DNA from: Oligoflexia bacterium
Lineage (GTDB): Bacteria; Bdellovibrionota; UBA1018
NCBI GenBank assembly: GCA_903935335.1
Contig: CAIZRG010000051.1
Span: 62,001-126,000 of the forward strand
Length of the DNA: 64,000 nucleotides
Direction: 5' to 3'
Every line of letters starts with the position of its first letter. Positions within the stretch are counted from its first letter, which is position 1. The translations under genes and the position numbers were made by a program. The notes below the pieces were generated by a model. The model saw nothing but the letters and a program-made list of their open reading frames with translations, was not told the origin of the DNA and made no database searches. Shown here piece by piece: positions 43,654-52,364 of the stretch.

Positions 43654-45124
43654 AATACTTGTTGTAGATGATGATGCAGACCTAAGACTATCTGTATCTT
43701 CAGCATTATCAGAAAATCATTACTTAGTTGATCAAGCCAAAGATGGGGAAGAAAGCATTAACCGAGTTCGAGCAGGTTATTACGATCTTGTTCTGCTGGA
43801 TGTCAATATGCCAAAATTTTCTGGAATTGAAGCTCTCAAAGAGATTAAAGCACATGACCCATCTATTATTGTGATTATACTCACTGCTTTTTCTAATATA
43901 AGAGACGCAGTTGCAGCAACTAAAGAAGGAGCTTATAATTATCTTGAAAAACCTATTAAAGCTGAAAATTTAGTTTATTTAGTAGATAAAGCTTTACGTG
44001 CCAAGCATATGATTCGAGACATGACTTTATCAGCTCCTGTCTTTAAGCTTCCTAACGGAACTGACTTTATTGGACAAAGCACTGAAATGAAGCGAATTTT
44101 CAGTGTTATTGATAAATTATCTCGAGTGGACACAGCAGTTCTAATCCGAGGTGAAAGTGGGACAGGAAAAGAATTAGTCGCGCAAGCTCTTCATTTCAAT
44201 AGCCCAAGAAAAGATAATCGGTTTGTGACCATCAACTGCTCAGCTATTCCAGAAAATTTAATCGAAAGTGAATTTTTTGGTCATGAAAAAGGCGCTTTTA
44301 CAGGAGCTGATTCAAGAAAAATTGGGAAATTTCAATATGCAGATGGGGGTACTCTTTTTTTAGATGAAATTGGAGATATTTCTTCAGGAATGCAAGTTAA
44401 ACTCCTAAGAGCATTACAAGAGAAAAAATTTACCCCTATTGGATCAAATCGTGAAGCAGAAGTTAATCTGCGTATCGTAGCAGCAACAAACAGAAATTTA
44501 GAAGAAATGATCAGAAAAAATTATTTTCGAGAAGACTTATTTTACCGTCTTAATGTTTTGCCCATTCAACTCCCTCCACTCAGAGAAAGAAAAAACGATA
44601 TTGAAGTTTTAGCTAAATACTTTATTGAAAAATTTAATCAACAATATCATAAAAATATCACCCATATTTCAATTGAGGCAATGGAAGTCATTAAATTACA
44701 TTCTTGGCCAGGAAATATTCGAGAGTTGGAAAATGTTATTGAACATGCTTTTGTCATCGAAACTACTCCTGCCATTACCATTTCAAGTCTTCCCGACTCC
44801 TTAGCCCACTTGTCTAGAGCCAAAGCCAAAGGTACAATTTTAAATTTTGAAAGACTCCAAGTTGATCCTTTTAAAAGCTCAACCTCTTCTCCCTCCACCC
44901 TCCAAATGAACGCAGCAATAAACCCAAGTGCTGGATTTAAACTCGATATCAATCGGTTAGATTTCCAAGCAAACAAAGAAGAATTTGAAAAACAATTCTT
45001 GATGAGTGCATTAAAAAAATTCAAAGGTAGAATTAACCAAACCGCTCTGCACGCAAATATCCCAAAGAAGACTCTTCTTAGAAAACTAGAAAAATATAGA
45101 ATCAATGCACGAGACTATTTTTAA
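43646..45124 (+). CDS. NtrC-family sigma54-dependent response regulator
   Basis: A 492-residue protein. The receiver domain has acidic pocket VVDDDAD and phospho-acceptor Asp52 (LVLLDVNMPK). The AAA+ domain has Walker A GESGTGKELV, the sigma54-contact loop GAFTGAD and Walker B GTLFLDEIGD. The C-terminal Fis-type HTH reads RINQTALHANIPKKTLLRKL. It activates sigma54 promoters after phosphorylation by the upstream kinase. Ser/Thr/Asn-rich linker (about 405-440) separates AAA+ and HTH. Its targets are unknown; no sigma54 promoter (TGGCAC-N5-TTGC) was found nearby. Confidence 0.95.
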   Translation: MFKILVVDDDADLRLSVSSALSENHYLVDQAKDGEESINRVRAGYYDLVLLDVNMPKFSGIEALKEIKAHDPSIIVIILTAFSNIRDAVAATKEGAYNYLEKPIKAENLVYLVDKALRAKHMIRDMTLSAPVFKLPNGTDFIGQSTEMKRIFSVIDKLSRVDTAVLIRGESGTGKELVAQALHFNSPRKDNRFVTINCSAIPENLIESEFFGHEKGAFTGADSRKIGKFQYADGGTLFLDEIGDISSGMQVKLLRALQEKKFTPIGSNREAEVNLRIVAATNRNLEEMIRKNYFREDLFYRLNVLPIQLPPLRERKNDIEVLAKYFIEKFNQQYHKNITHISIEAMEVIKLHSWPGNIRELENVIEHAFVIETTPAITISSLPDSLAHLSRAKAKGTILNFERLQVDPFKSSTSSPSTLQMNAAINPSAGFKLDINRLDFQANKEEFEKQFLMSALKKFKGRINQTALHANIPKKTLLRKLEKYRINARDYF

Positions 45125-45468
45125 AACTTTAATATTTTTTTAGTGAGTAGATCTTGGAAAAAATAGACCATCAGTATATAGAAAGACAGAACAATATATC
45201 TGTTCTTAAAACAGATCATCAGCTTCTTGAGTCCTGGATTAGACTTAAGAATACCTTCAATTAAAGGAGTTTCAATGAAGTTTTTGATCTATGGAAAAAG
45301 GATTTGGAAAATCCAGCACGAGGTGACTTTCTATTAAGCTAAAAATTTTCTTAGATGTCCACTCTGAGCCAGAATAAAAAATTTTTTTTAATTGCTTGAT
45401 TGGATAAGCACTAAACTTTAGTTACTCATTATTATATCTTTATCCTCATCCAAGAAAGGTCCTTTTCG
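45125..45468. other. Intergenic region with a possible 20-codon frame
   Basis: This 344-bp region separates the response regulator from the ankyrin gene. The only coding hint is an ATG at 45275 with AAAGGAG 6 nt upstream, reading MKFLIYGKRIWKIQHEVTFY before a stop at 45337. It is too short to assign and could be chance. A short dyad, ATCTGTTCTTAAAACAGAT, lies near 45200-45218. No other feature was seen. Confidence 0.35.
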
Positions 45469-46080
45469 ATGCATTTTTTCTGCCGATTAAAATCTGTACT
45501 ACTTATTTTCCTTTGTGCCTCCCTGGTAAATTTAGAAAATCAGAGTTTTGCTGCACCACAATCAGAGTTGAATGCGCAGCTGATTCTGGCTGTACAAACT
45601 AATGACCAGGACGGAGTCGAGACTGCCTTAGATAACGGAGCAAATCCTAATGCGCAGGACACTGATCAAGTGAATGCGCTTCATTACGCAGCTGAGAAAG
45701 GTTATACTTCTATAACTAAAAAACTAATTAAGTCTGGGGCTAATGTTAATATGCAGGATACTTATGGAAGAACTGCTCTTTGTATAGCAGCTAGCTTAGG
45801 TTATCCCTCTATAGTTAACACACTGGTTGAGGCTGGAGCTAATGTTAATGCCCAGGACACTGGTGGAATGACTGCTCTTCATTGGGCAGCTCTAGGTGAT
45901 TATCTATCTATAGTTAAAAAACTGCTTGAAGCTGGGGCTAATGTTAATACGCAGGACACTTATGGAAGAACTGCTCTTTATCTTGCTCAACAAGATGATT
46001 ATAATGAAGTGGCAGAAATGCTGAGCGATCCTAAGAAGCGCAAAGTGAGTTCAAAAGAAGGTTGTACTGAGGCGAATTAG
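45469..46080 (+). CDS. Exported ankyrin-repeat protein
   Basis: A 203-residue protein with signal peptide (about 1-28, LKSVLLIFLCASLVNLENQS, cleavage near SFA-A). Five ankyrin repeats of 33 residues follow, for example TGGMTALHWAALGDYLSIVK then KLLEAGANVNTQD. A Lys-rich tail with one Cys (SKEGCTEAN) ends it. The repeats are also similar at DNA level (GCTGGAGCTAATGTTAAT recurs), pointing to recent duplication or gene conversion. Exported ankyrin proteins are often surface, periplasmic or host-directed binders; the partner is unknown. AGAAAGG precedes the ATG. Confidence 0.85.
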   Translation: MHFFCRLKSVLLIFLCASLVNLENQSFAAPQSELNAQLILAVQTNDQDGVETALDNGANPNAQDTDQVNALHYAAEKGYTSITKKLIKSGANVNMQDTYGRTALCIAASLGYPSIVNTLVEAGANVNAQDTGGMTALHWAALGDYLSIVKKLLEAGANVNTQDTYGRTALYLAQQDDYNEVAEMLSDPKKRKVSSKEGCTEAN

Positions 46081-46395
46081 CAATAAAAAATAGTCAACCA
46101 TAGAGCAACAGAAAAGCCTCCCATTAAAAAAATTTGAAAATAAACAAGTTAAGGTTATCTTCACTGCCACTTTGAAGTCAAACCTACTGTTTAGCCGAGT
46201 AAACCCTTGTTTACATCTGAGAAGCCCCTGCGACCAATACCTATTGTAGGCTAATCGAATAATACCTTATTTATTATCTTGAACGCTATAGACGATGGTT
46301 CAAGCTCAGGGCATGGTTTGCTCGATTCCCAGGGTTTGCCATAAATAGGTAGCGTAAGAACTTTTCTGTGTCTACACCTCATCTTTTTGAGAATC
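46081..46395. other. Intergenic region without recognisable genes
   Basis: This 315-bp region lies between convergent ankyrin and ppiC genes. It holds a short dyad, GTAAACCCTTGTTTAC (46199-46214), and no terminator with a clear T-run. No coding frame or RNA was recognised. Confidence 0.4.
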
Positions 46396-47226
46396 TCAAT
46401 TCTCTAAAACAGCTTGATCGTGAACTTCAATCTTTGCTTGTCTACGCATTTTAGCCTTATAACCTCGAATCAACTCTTCACGAAGAGCCATTTTTACTTG
46501 AAGCTCAACTTCAGCAAACTCAAGAGGCTTCCCTATTTTTTTCTGAATGACCTTAATCAAATGATAACCTAAAAGAGTATGAACAGGACCCACCACCTGC
46601 CCTGGTAAAGTACTAAAAGCTACACGAGTAAACTCAGGATCCATTAGATCATGAGTAATAAACCCAAGATCTCCTCGATTATTTTTAGCCGCTGGATCAA
46701 TGGAGTACCTTTCAGCCAATTCTTGAAAGTCGTTCTTAGAGTCTTTTGACAAAGCTAATAATCTTTTTGCCTCATCCTGATCTTTAACTAAAAGATGCTG
46801 AACATGAACTTGATCTGTACTAAAAATATCACGATGGATTTGATAATACTCTTTAACTTCTTTTTCTGTAAGTTTTAAGGATATTTCTTTTTCTAAAAGT
46901 AAGTTTGCCAACATTTTTTTCCGATAAAGCGATAGACTATCTCTAAAGAAGGGATCTTCACTAAGTTTTAATTTTTCAGCCTCTTGAGCAAGAACCTCAA
47001 GATCAATGATATTTGAAATAGCTTCTTTTCTAAAGTCAATATCATTTAAATATTTTTTTTTTAATCCTTCATTTAATGCAGTCAACGACAAATTAAGCTC
47101 CTGCTGAGTAATTAATTTTCCATTTACAGTAGCAATATTTTTCCCGTTCGATTCTTTTAATCCTAAACTAAAAAAAATACTCATTACAGCGAGAGATACG
47201 TTCATTGTTCTTGCTTTTATACTCAT
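46396..47226 (-). CDS. Periplasmic PpiC-type peptidyl-prolyl isomerase (SurA/PrsA-like)
   Basis: A 276-residue protein from the ATG at 47226 with GAGAGGA upstream. Residues 1-30 look like a signal peptide (MNVSLAVMSIFFSLGLKESN). An N-terminal chaperone segment (IATVNGKLITQQELNLSL) is followed by a parvulin domain at about 125-225 (VQHLLVKDQDEAKRLLALSK; ERYSIDPAAKNNRGDLGFIT; YHLIKVIQKK). It helps outer-membrane proteins fold. The start lies 22 bp from the QEGLA protein gene. It stands in the same strand block as Omp85 and TamB. Confidence 0.88.
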   Translation of the reverse strand: MSIKARTMNVSLAVMSIFFSLGLKESNGKNIATVNGKLITQQELNLSLTALNEGLKKKYLNDIDFRKEAISNIIDLEVLAQEAEKLKLSEDPFFRDSLSLYRKKMLANLLLEKEISLKLTEKEVKEYYQIHRDIFSTDQVHVQHLLVKDQDEAKRLLALSKDSKNDFQELAERYSIDPAAKNNRGDLGFITHDLMDPEFTRVAFSTLPGQVVGPVHTLLGYHLIKVIQKKIGKPLEFAEVELQVKMALREELIRGYKAKMRRQAKIEVHDQAVLEN

Positions 47227-47248
47227 AATAAAATCCTCTCTGAATAAT

Positions 47249-48541
47249 TTATAAATATGTATCAAACAGTTTATTGTAATGCTCCTGAATTCTGCTTAAA
47301 TCTACCATGTTTAGAAAACTAGAAAAACTCATCCAAACAGCTACTCCATTTAAATCTGAAAACTGAGGTGGCAAATACTTTGGAGCATCAATAATCCCCT
47401 CTAAATGTTTTTGATAAAGAACTGGAATGTCATGAACACTCAACTTTCCTGCAAAAAGAAATGGGATTACTTGTGGTTTTCCAGCTCGAATTGCAGCCCG
47501 CATAAAATTATAATTCTCAATAAACCCAAGGCAATAAGAAATATCTTTAGTAAATGGCGCACCCCCTTCAATAAGTCCACCACGAAAAATTCGTTGAGCA
47601 CTGGTTAAAGCCTCTTCTTCAGAGTATCCTTCAGTTCTATAGAATTCAATAATTTCCAGGAGATTAGCCCCATCTTCTGCTTTGACAATCCCGAGAATTC
47701 GATCATTAATGACTTTTGCTCTTTTGGGATAGGACCGAAAGGTGAAAATTTCCATAATAACAGCCAAACCCTCTTGAGTGGCTGAGCACCTGGGTGGACC
47801 TTTAGACAACCATTTTGCAACGTGCTGGTGATTTCCATTTTGTGTTGTTCCCACATGGACCCAGCCTTCGTGGACTTCTAAAATATCTACGTCCCGAGAA
47901 GAAAACTTAGATCCTTCTTTAATTTTAACAGAATCACCCCCAGCAGAAGCATCTGCTAAAATCCCATCTGAAATTTTTGCCAAAACTGAATGATCAGAAA
48001 AATAAGACTTAAATCTTTGATTTAAAGTTTCTACCACATCTTTCGCATCCAGATCTTCAGGACGAGAGGGACCCAAAACCCGCTCTTCAATTCCATTTAA
48101 AATAGAATAGAGCAATTGCCCTAATTCAAAAATAGTGTTCTTACCATCAAAAAACTTATCTCTAGGAGAACCATAGAGGGTACGACTATACTCCCAAAAT
48201 TTTTTTGTCCCACGCGCCAGCAATAAATGGACCACATTTTGATATTGATGAACTACTTCTAAGAGCATTGGGGTCAAAGGATCCTCTTGACCCAGTGTTG
48301 TTTCAATATCCCTAGATAACTCCTGAAGTTCCTCAAGTTTCTGTGAAGAATTAAATCCAAGATCCAGTTTTTGATAGTATGAAACACCCAATTTCGGCAT
48401 ATGCCGAAATTTTCCCTTTTTCAACTCTTCTTCAATCGAGGAATCCCATTTGATGGCATCCAGGATTCGAATTGGCTTTTGGGCGTCAACTATCCGCTGA
48501 GATAATTTTTTAATTTTTTCTTTATATGTAGTCCAAACCAT
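47249..48541 (-). CDS. DUF1704/QEGLA-motif putative metallocarboxypeptidase
   Basis: A 430-residue protein. The metal-binding HEGWVH (HExxxH) and the downstream TQEGLAVIMEI motif are diagnostic of the DUF1704 family. It also carries FRGGLIEGGAPFTKDISYCL. Bacterial members are annotated as flavohemoglobin-expression-modulating QEGLA proteins. Eukaryotic relatives (MATCAP) are tubulin detyrosinases. No signal peptide is present, so it should be cytoplasmic. It is not a known partner of ppiC, although the two are adjacent and co-directional. Confidence 0.85.
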   Translation of the reverse strand: MVWTTYKEKIKKLSQRIVDAQKPIRILDAIKWDSSIEEELKKGKFRHMPKLGVSYYQKLDLGFNSSQKLEELQELSRDIETTLGQEDPLTPMLLEVVHQYQNVVHLLLARGTKKFWEYSRTLYGSPRDKFFDGKNTIFELGQLLYSILNGIEERVLGPSRPEDLDAKDVVETLNQRFKSYFSDHSVLAKISDGILADASAGGDSVKIKEGSKFSSRDVDILEVHEGWVHVGTTQNGNHQHVAKWLSKGPPRCSATQEGLAVIMEIFTFRSYPKRAKVINDRILGIVKAEDGANLLEIIEFYRTEGYSEEEALTSAQRIFRGGLIEGGAPFTKDISYCLGFIENYNFMRAAIRAGKPQVIPFLFAGKLSVHDIPVLYQKHLEGIIDAPKYLPPQFSDLNGVAVWMSFSSFLNMVDLSRIQEHYNKLFDTYL

Positions 48542-48620
48542 AGACGACCCCTAGCAGCTTTCCCTTCCTATAATATAAGGTAACTGACAGAAGCCTTAAA
48601 TCTAAAGTCAAAAATAAAAA

Positions 48621-49019
48621 TTAACGTTTGGAGTATTGATAACGTCGCCGTGCTCCAGCCAAGCCATACTTTTTACGCTCAACTTCTCTGGAATCACGAG
48701 TCAAATGCCCTGCTTTTTTTAAAATAGGACGAAAACTTGGGTCAACAATTAAAAGAGCACGAGAAATTCCATGCTTCACAGCACCAGCCTGACCTGAAAG
48801 ACCGCCGCCTCCTACATTAACAGAAATATCAAACTGACCTACCGTTGAGGTCAACTCTAAAGGCTGCATGATGAGCATACGAGCAGTTGGTCGAGGGAAA
48901 TAATCCTCAAATGATCGATCATTGACACGAATCACACCCTGATCTCCTGCACGAGGACGGATATAAATCCGGGCAATTGCGTTTTTTCTCTTCCCCACTT
49001 TATGCTGTTGCTTTTCCAT
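48621..49019 (-). CDS. rpsI: 30S ribosomal protein S9
   Basis: A 132-residue protein of normal size: [40 protein letters not shown] and the basic tail [14 protein letters not shown], whose last Arg reaches the P-site tRNA. It follows rplM by 51 bp, the conserved L13-S9 operon order. Confidence 0.98.
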   Translation of the reverse strand: MEKQQHKVGKRKNAIARIYIRPRAGDQGVIRVNDRSFEDYFPRPTARMLIMQPLELTSTVGQFDISVNVGGGGLSGQAGAVKHGISRALLIVDPSFRPILKKAGHLTRDSREVERKKYGLAGARRRYQYSKR

Positions 49020-49070
49020 ACTTTAAAATCTCTCCTTACTCAGTCTGAGTGAAGCCTTGACCACTTCGGA

Positions 49071-49583
49071 TCAATTGATTTTTTTCTTAGGCCTTGAAAC
49101 TACAGTATGCCGAATGGCGCCTGCAGGAAGTGGTTGAGGAAGCTGAGCACTATGAGGATGCTCAGACCCAATATAAATTTTTAGTTTTTTCATCTGGTGA
49201 CGAGCTAAACTGGACTTGTTCATCATTCCCCATACAGCAAGCCTTAAAATTTCTTCTGGATGCCGCTCCAACATTTCCCGAGCAGTTTTCGTTTTTAAAC
49301 CACCGACATAGCCTGTATGATCCCGATAAAGCTTATCATTCCACTTATTTCGAGTAAAAACAACTTGATCTGCGTTTAAAACGACGACAAAATCACCTGT
49401 ATCAGCATGCTTCGTATAAGTAGGCTTGTGCTTTCCGATCAAAACTCGAGCTAAAACGGTAGCAAGACGCCCAACGACCTGATCTTTTGCGTCAACAACA
49501 AACCACTTAGGTGCATGAACCCCTTGTGTCTCAAATAGATGAGGCCCATACTGCTTTGCTTGATAAGACTTTTGCTGGAACAT
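49071..49583 (-). CDS. rplM: 50S ribosomal protein L13
   Basis: A 170-residue L13: WFVVDAKDQVVGRLATVLAR, GDFVVVLNADQVVFTRNKWN, and LAVWGMMNKSSLARHQMKKL are typical. It is longer than the 142-residue E. coli protein because of about 20 extra N-terminal residues (FQQKSYQAKQYGPHLFETQG) and a basic C-terminal tail. It starts the rplM-rpsI operon. Confidence 0.97.
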   Translation of the reverse strand: MFQQKSYQAKQYGPHLFETQGVHAPKWFVVDAKDQVVGRLATVLARVLIGKHKPTYTKHADTGDFVVVLNADQVVFTRNKWNDKLYRDHTGYVGGLKTKTAREMLERHPEEILRLAVWGMMNKSSLARHQMKKLKIYIGSEHPHSAQLPQPLPAGAIRHTVVSRPKKKIN

Positions 49584-49657
49584 AGGTAACTTGAATTACA
49601 GGAGGCTCAGGTTGAAGTCAATTATTTTTTGGAACTACCCTCAAAATTTTAAAAAAA

Positions 49658-52357
49658 CTAAATCATTCCTACGGAAAAATGAACCACGTAAGCATCTGAT
49701 CCCTGGGGTGGATCAATCTTAAAACCCCAATCAAAATTAACTGGACCTAACGGTGTCTGGTAATGAAAACCAAATCCGGTTCCATATCGAAGACCTCCAA
49801 AAGAATACCGATTCACTAAAAGAGTAGCCGCATCAACAAAAAGCCCAAACTTCAAAGCTCCTGTAAAGGGAAAATCAAGCTGAGTTCGATAATTAACATA
49901 AGACAAACTGTTACGAATAGACAAATACTGAAAGTTCAGCTCTTGCTCTTGAAACCCTCTCAAACTTCCAATTCCCCCAAGTGCAAACTGCTTAATTAAT
50001 GGAATCGATGAATTTTGAAGCTGCCCATTCTGCCCAACAACTTCACTCGGAGCAAAGTTTCGCTCAAAACCTGTTCTAAAACTGAAATACCATTGAACAA
50101 CCTGAGAAACAGGGATGTGATAGTCTGAGCGCAGTTGAATTCGATAATATCCAATATCTGATCTAGATCCAACAGAAGGGGCTGCAAAATCAAACCAGAC
50201 AGTACTAAAAAATCCACGAGTCGGCATCAAAGGGCTATCTCTCATATCCAATGTCAGACGAGGCGTCACACTCCCAATCAGGAGTTGATCATTATTTTCA
50301 ACATCAATCGCATTAAACTGGCGAATGCTCTCCAAAGTATAGCCCAAGCTTCCAACAAGATTAGGCCGAGAAGCTAAAACTTTATCCCACACCGAAGAAA
50401 TAGTCAGAGTGTCTGCTGCAAAATTAATATACTGAGTTTTTCCACCTGAAAGAGAGGGCCTAAAAGTCAAATCCTTTAAACCAAACCACGGCCAAATATA
50501 AGCAAACTGCACCTGCGCTTCAGCAAAGTTATATCGATAAAATCGCCGATTCATTGCAGCATTAAACAAAGCCGTATGGTCTAACCCCCAAAGATTTGAA
50601 TACGAAAGCTGCCCAAATAAACGAAACCCCAAATCATTCCTGAATCCTGGCCCTACTGTAACCAACCCGCGATCTGACTCATGAAAACTGACTCTAATAA
50701 TCTTCATCTCCAAATTTAAGGGATCATGCAAAGCCTTAATTTCAACACTTGAAAAAATCCCTAATCTTCTCAGCTTTCGTTCGTTCTCACTTAAAACTAA
50801 TTCAGAGACCACTTGCCCTTTCTTTAGGTTTAAATGCCGCCAAATTACAGATACTTTTGTCTTGTCTAATCCATCAATCTCAATTCGACTAATGCGATAC
50901 TGAACTCCCTCATTCATCTCAATAAAAACATCTGCAAAACGGTTCTCTTGATAATATCGAATCAAACTGGCAGTTTCTTCATTAATAATATGAAAATCTA
51001 AATAACCTTGATCTTTATAACTTCGTTTCAAGAGCTCAATACCTTCGCTTAAGGTAAATAAATTAAGCTCTGCCCCTTCCTGAATTTTTAAAATTTTTTT
51101 CACATCTTCAGATTTAAAAAGATTCGCTCCAGAAACAGACCAATTCCGAACAACCGTTTGATCCCCTTCATAAATATAGATAAGTACATTTATGTAAGAA
51201 TAATTTTTTTGATTTTTAACTTGAGGCAATTCATGGGTAACAACAGTAATAAGCTTTGCAGAAAGATAGCCTCTTTCTTTCATCCATTCAACTAAGAGTT
51301 CGGCTGCTTTATAGACATCTTTTCCTGAATAAACTTTGTTTTTAACTAGAGATGAAGCTTTGTTAAAAAACTGACCACGAAGCTCTTTAGAAGAAAAAAC
51401 CGAATTTCCATCAAAATCTATAGAACTCACTTTCATCAGCGGTCCTTCGCGAATGATATAAGTTACTTTTTTCTCTGCATGTAACAGTCCTTCTAAAGTG
51501 TAGGGTTTGATCTCAACTTGTGCATAGCCTAAAGATCGATATTCTTCTTCAATTCGAGACCGAATTACGCTTAAATAATCTTTTCCTAACCCAACAATCT
51601 TCAACTCGTCAATCAAACTGTTAAGATATCCCTTTGTGAAAACAGTATTTCCTCTAAAACCAAAAGTAACCCTATCTCCCATGTTAACCTGAAATTCGAC
51701 TGAAACCCATTTTAATACAGACTGCTCTTGATCTTTCACTTGAGCTTCATAAGGGACTTGAGTAACACGAATCTGATCAACTCTTGATCCAATGTATTCT
51801 TCAGACACCAGAAGCTCCTGAATTAAGCGCTTTCCATCATTAATACGGTCATGATTTAAAATGTCTCCCACAAAAAAAGGAATACGATTAACTAGAGCAG
51901 ACTTTAATTTTTCCAATTTAAGATTGGAATCTTTATTTTTATTACCTATTAAATTTAATTGAATGGATGAAATCTTTACAGGCCTTCCTTCATCAACTAT
52001 AAATTCAAGTAAGGTTTCAAAATTTTTTAACTCATTTTTTTTCCGAACAAGTCGACTTAAAATACGAACTTCTTCATATCCATGAGAATGATAAAGAGCT
52101 TGCAAGTTTTCTTCGGTCCGAATTACCTTTAACCTCTCCAAAGGATCACCAGGAACTACCTCAATCACTCCATCAATCTCTTGTCTTGAGAAAACTTGAA
52201 CCCCTGAAATCTCTACTCGATCAATTTCTACATTAGCTTCAGACCATGAAGAGTATCGAGCACCTAAGTTCTTTTCGAACTCTAAGGGATTTATTGCTGC
52301 AAAACCTACCCTTGTCAGCAGTAAAGCAATCAAGTATCCAAAAATCACTTGTGACAT
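49658..52357 (-). CDS. Omp85-family outer-membrane assembly protein (BamA/TamA)
   Basis: An 899-residue protein with a signal peptide (about 1-20), around five to six POTRA domains up to residue 560 (for example VSSIDFDGNSVFSSKELRGQ) and a 16-stranded barrel. The barrel has the loop-6 motif GGIGSLRGF and ends FDWGFKIDPPQGSDAYVVHF. The POTRA number is closer to BamA than to TamA (three). The next gene upstream is tamB, 7 bp away, so it may serve as its Omp85 partner, as TamA does, or combine both tasks. It inserts barrel proteins into the outer membrane. A second BamA may exist elsewhere. Confidence 0.9.
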   Translation of the reverse strand: MSQVIFGYLIALLLTRVGFAAINPLEFEKNLGARYSSWSEANVEIDRVEISGVQVFSRQEIDGVIEVVPGDPLERLKVIRTEENLQALYHSHGYEEVRILSRLVRKKNELKNFETLLEFIVDEGRPVKISSIQLNLIGNKNKDSNLKLEKLKSALVNRIPFFVGDILNHDRINDGKRLIQELLVSEEYIGSRVDQIRVTQVPYEAQVKDQEQSVLKWVSVEFQVNMGDRVTFGFRGNTVFTKGYLNSLIDELKIVGLGKDYLSVIRSRIEEEYRSLGYAQVEIKPYTLEGLLHAEKKVTYIIREGPLMKVSSIDFDGNSVFSSKELRGQFFNKASSLVKNKVYSGKDVYKAAELLVEWMKERGYLSAKLITVVTHELPQVKNQKNYSYINVLIYIYEGDQTVVRNWSVSGANLFKSEDVKKILKIQEGAELNLFTLSEGIELLKRSYKDQGYLDFHIINEETASLIRYYQENRFADVFIEMNEGVQYRISRIEIDGLDKTKVSVIWRHLNLKKGQVVSELVLSENERKLRRLGIFSSVEIKALHDPLNLEMKIIRVSFHESDRGLVTVGPGFRNDLGFRLFGQLSYSNLWGLDHTALFNAAMNRRFYRYNFAEAQVQFAYIWPWFGLKDLTFRPSLSGGKTQYINFAADTLTISSVWDKVLASRPNLVGSLGYTLESIRQFNAIDVENNDQLLIGSVTPRLTLDMRDSPLMPTRGFFSTVWFDFAAPSVGSRSDIGYYRIQLRSDYHIPVSQVVQWYFSFRTGFERNFAPSEVVGQNGQLQNSSIPLIKQFALGGIGSLRGFQEQELNFQYLSIRNSLSYVNYRTQLDFPFTGALKFGLFVDAATLLVNRYSFGGLRYGTGFGFHYQTPLGPVNFDWGFKIDPPQGSDAYVVHFSVGMI

Positions 52358-52364
52358 GACTGAC

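Noticed and set aside
46322..46344. TCGATTCCCAGGG stretch resembling the T-arm of tRNA-Phe as a possible att site
   Set aside because: The match to the tRNA 3' end is broken by gaps and lies 41 kb away beyond housekeeping operons, so it does not mark the end of the tRNA-Phe island.
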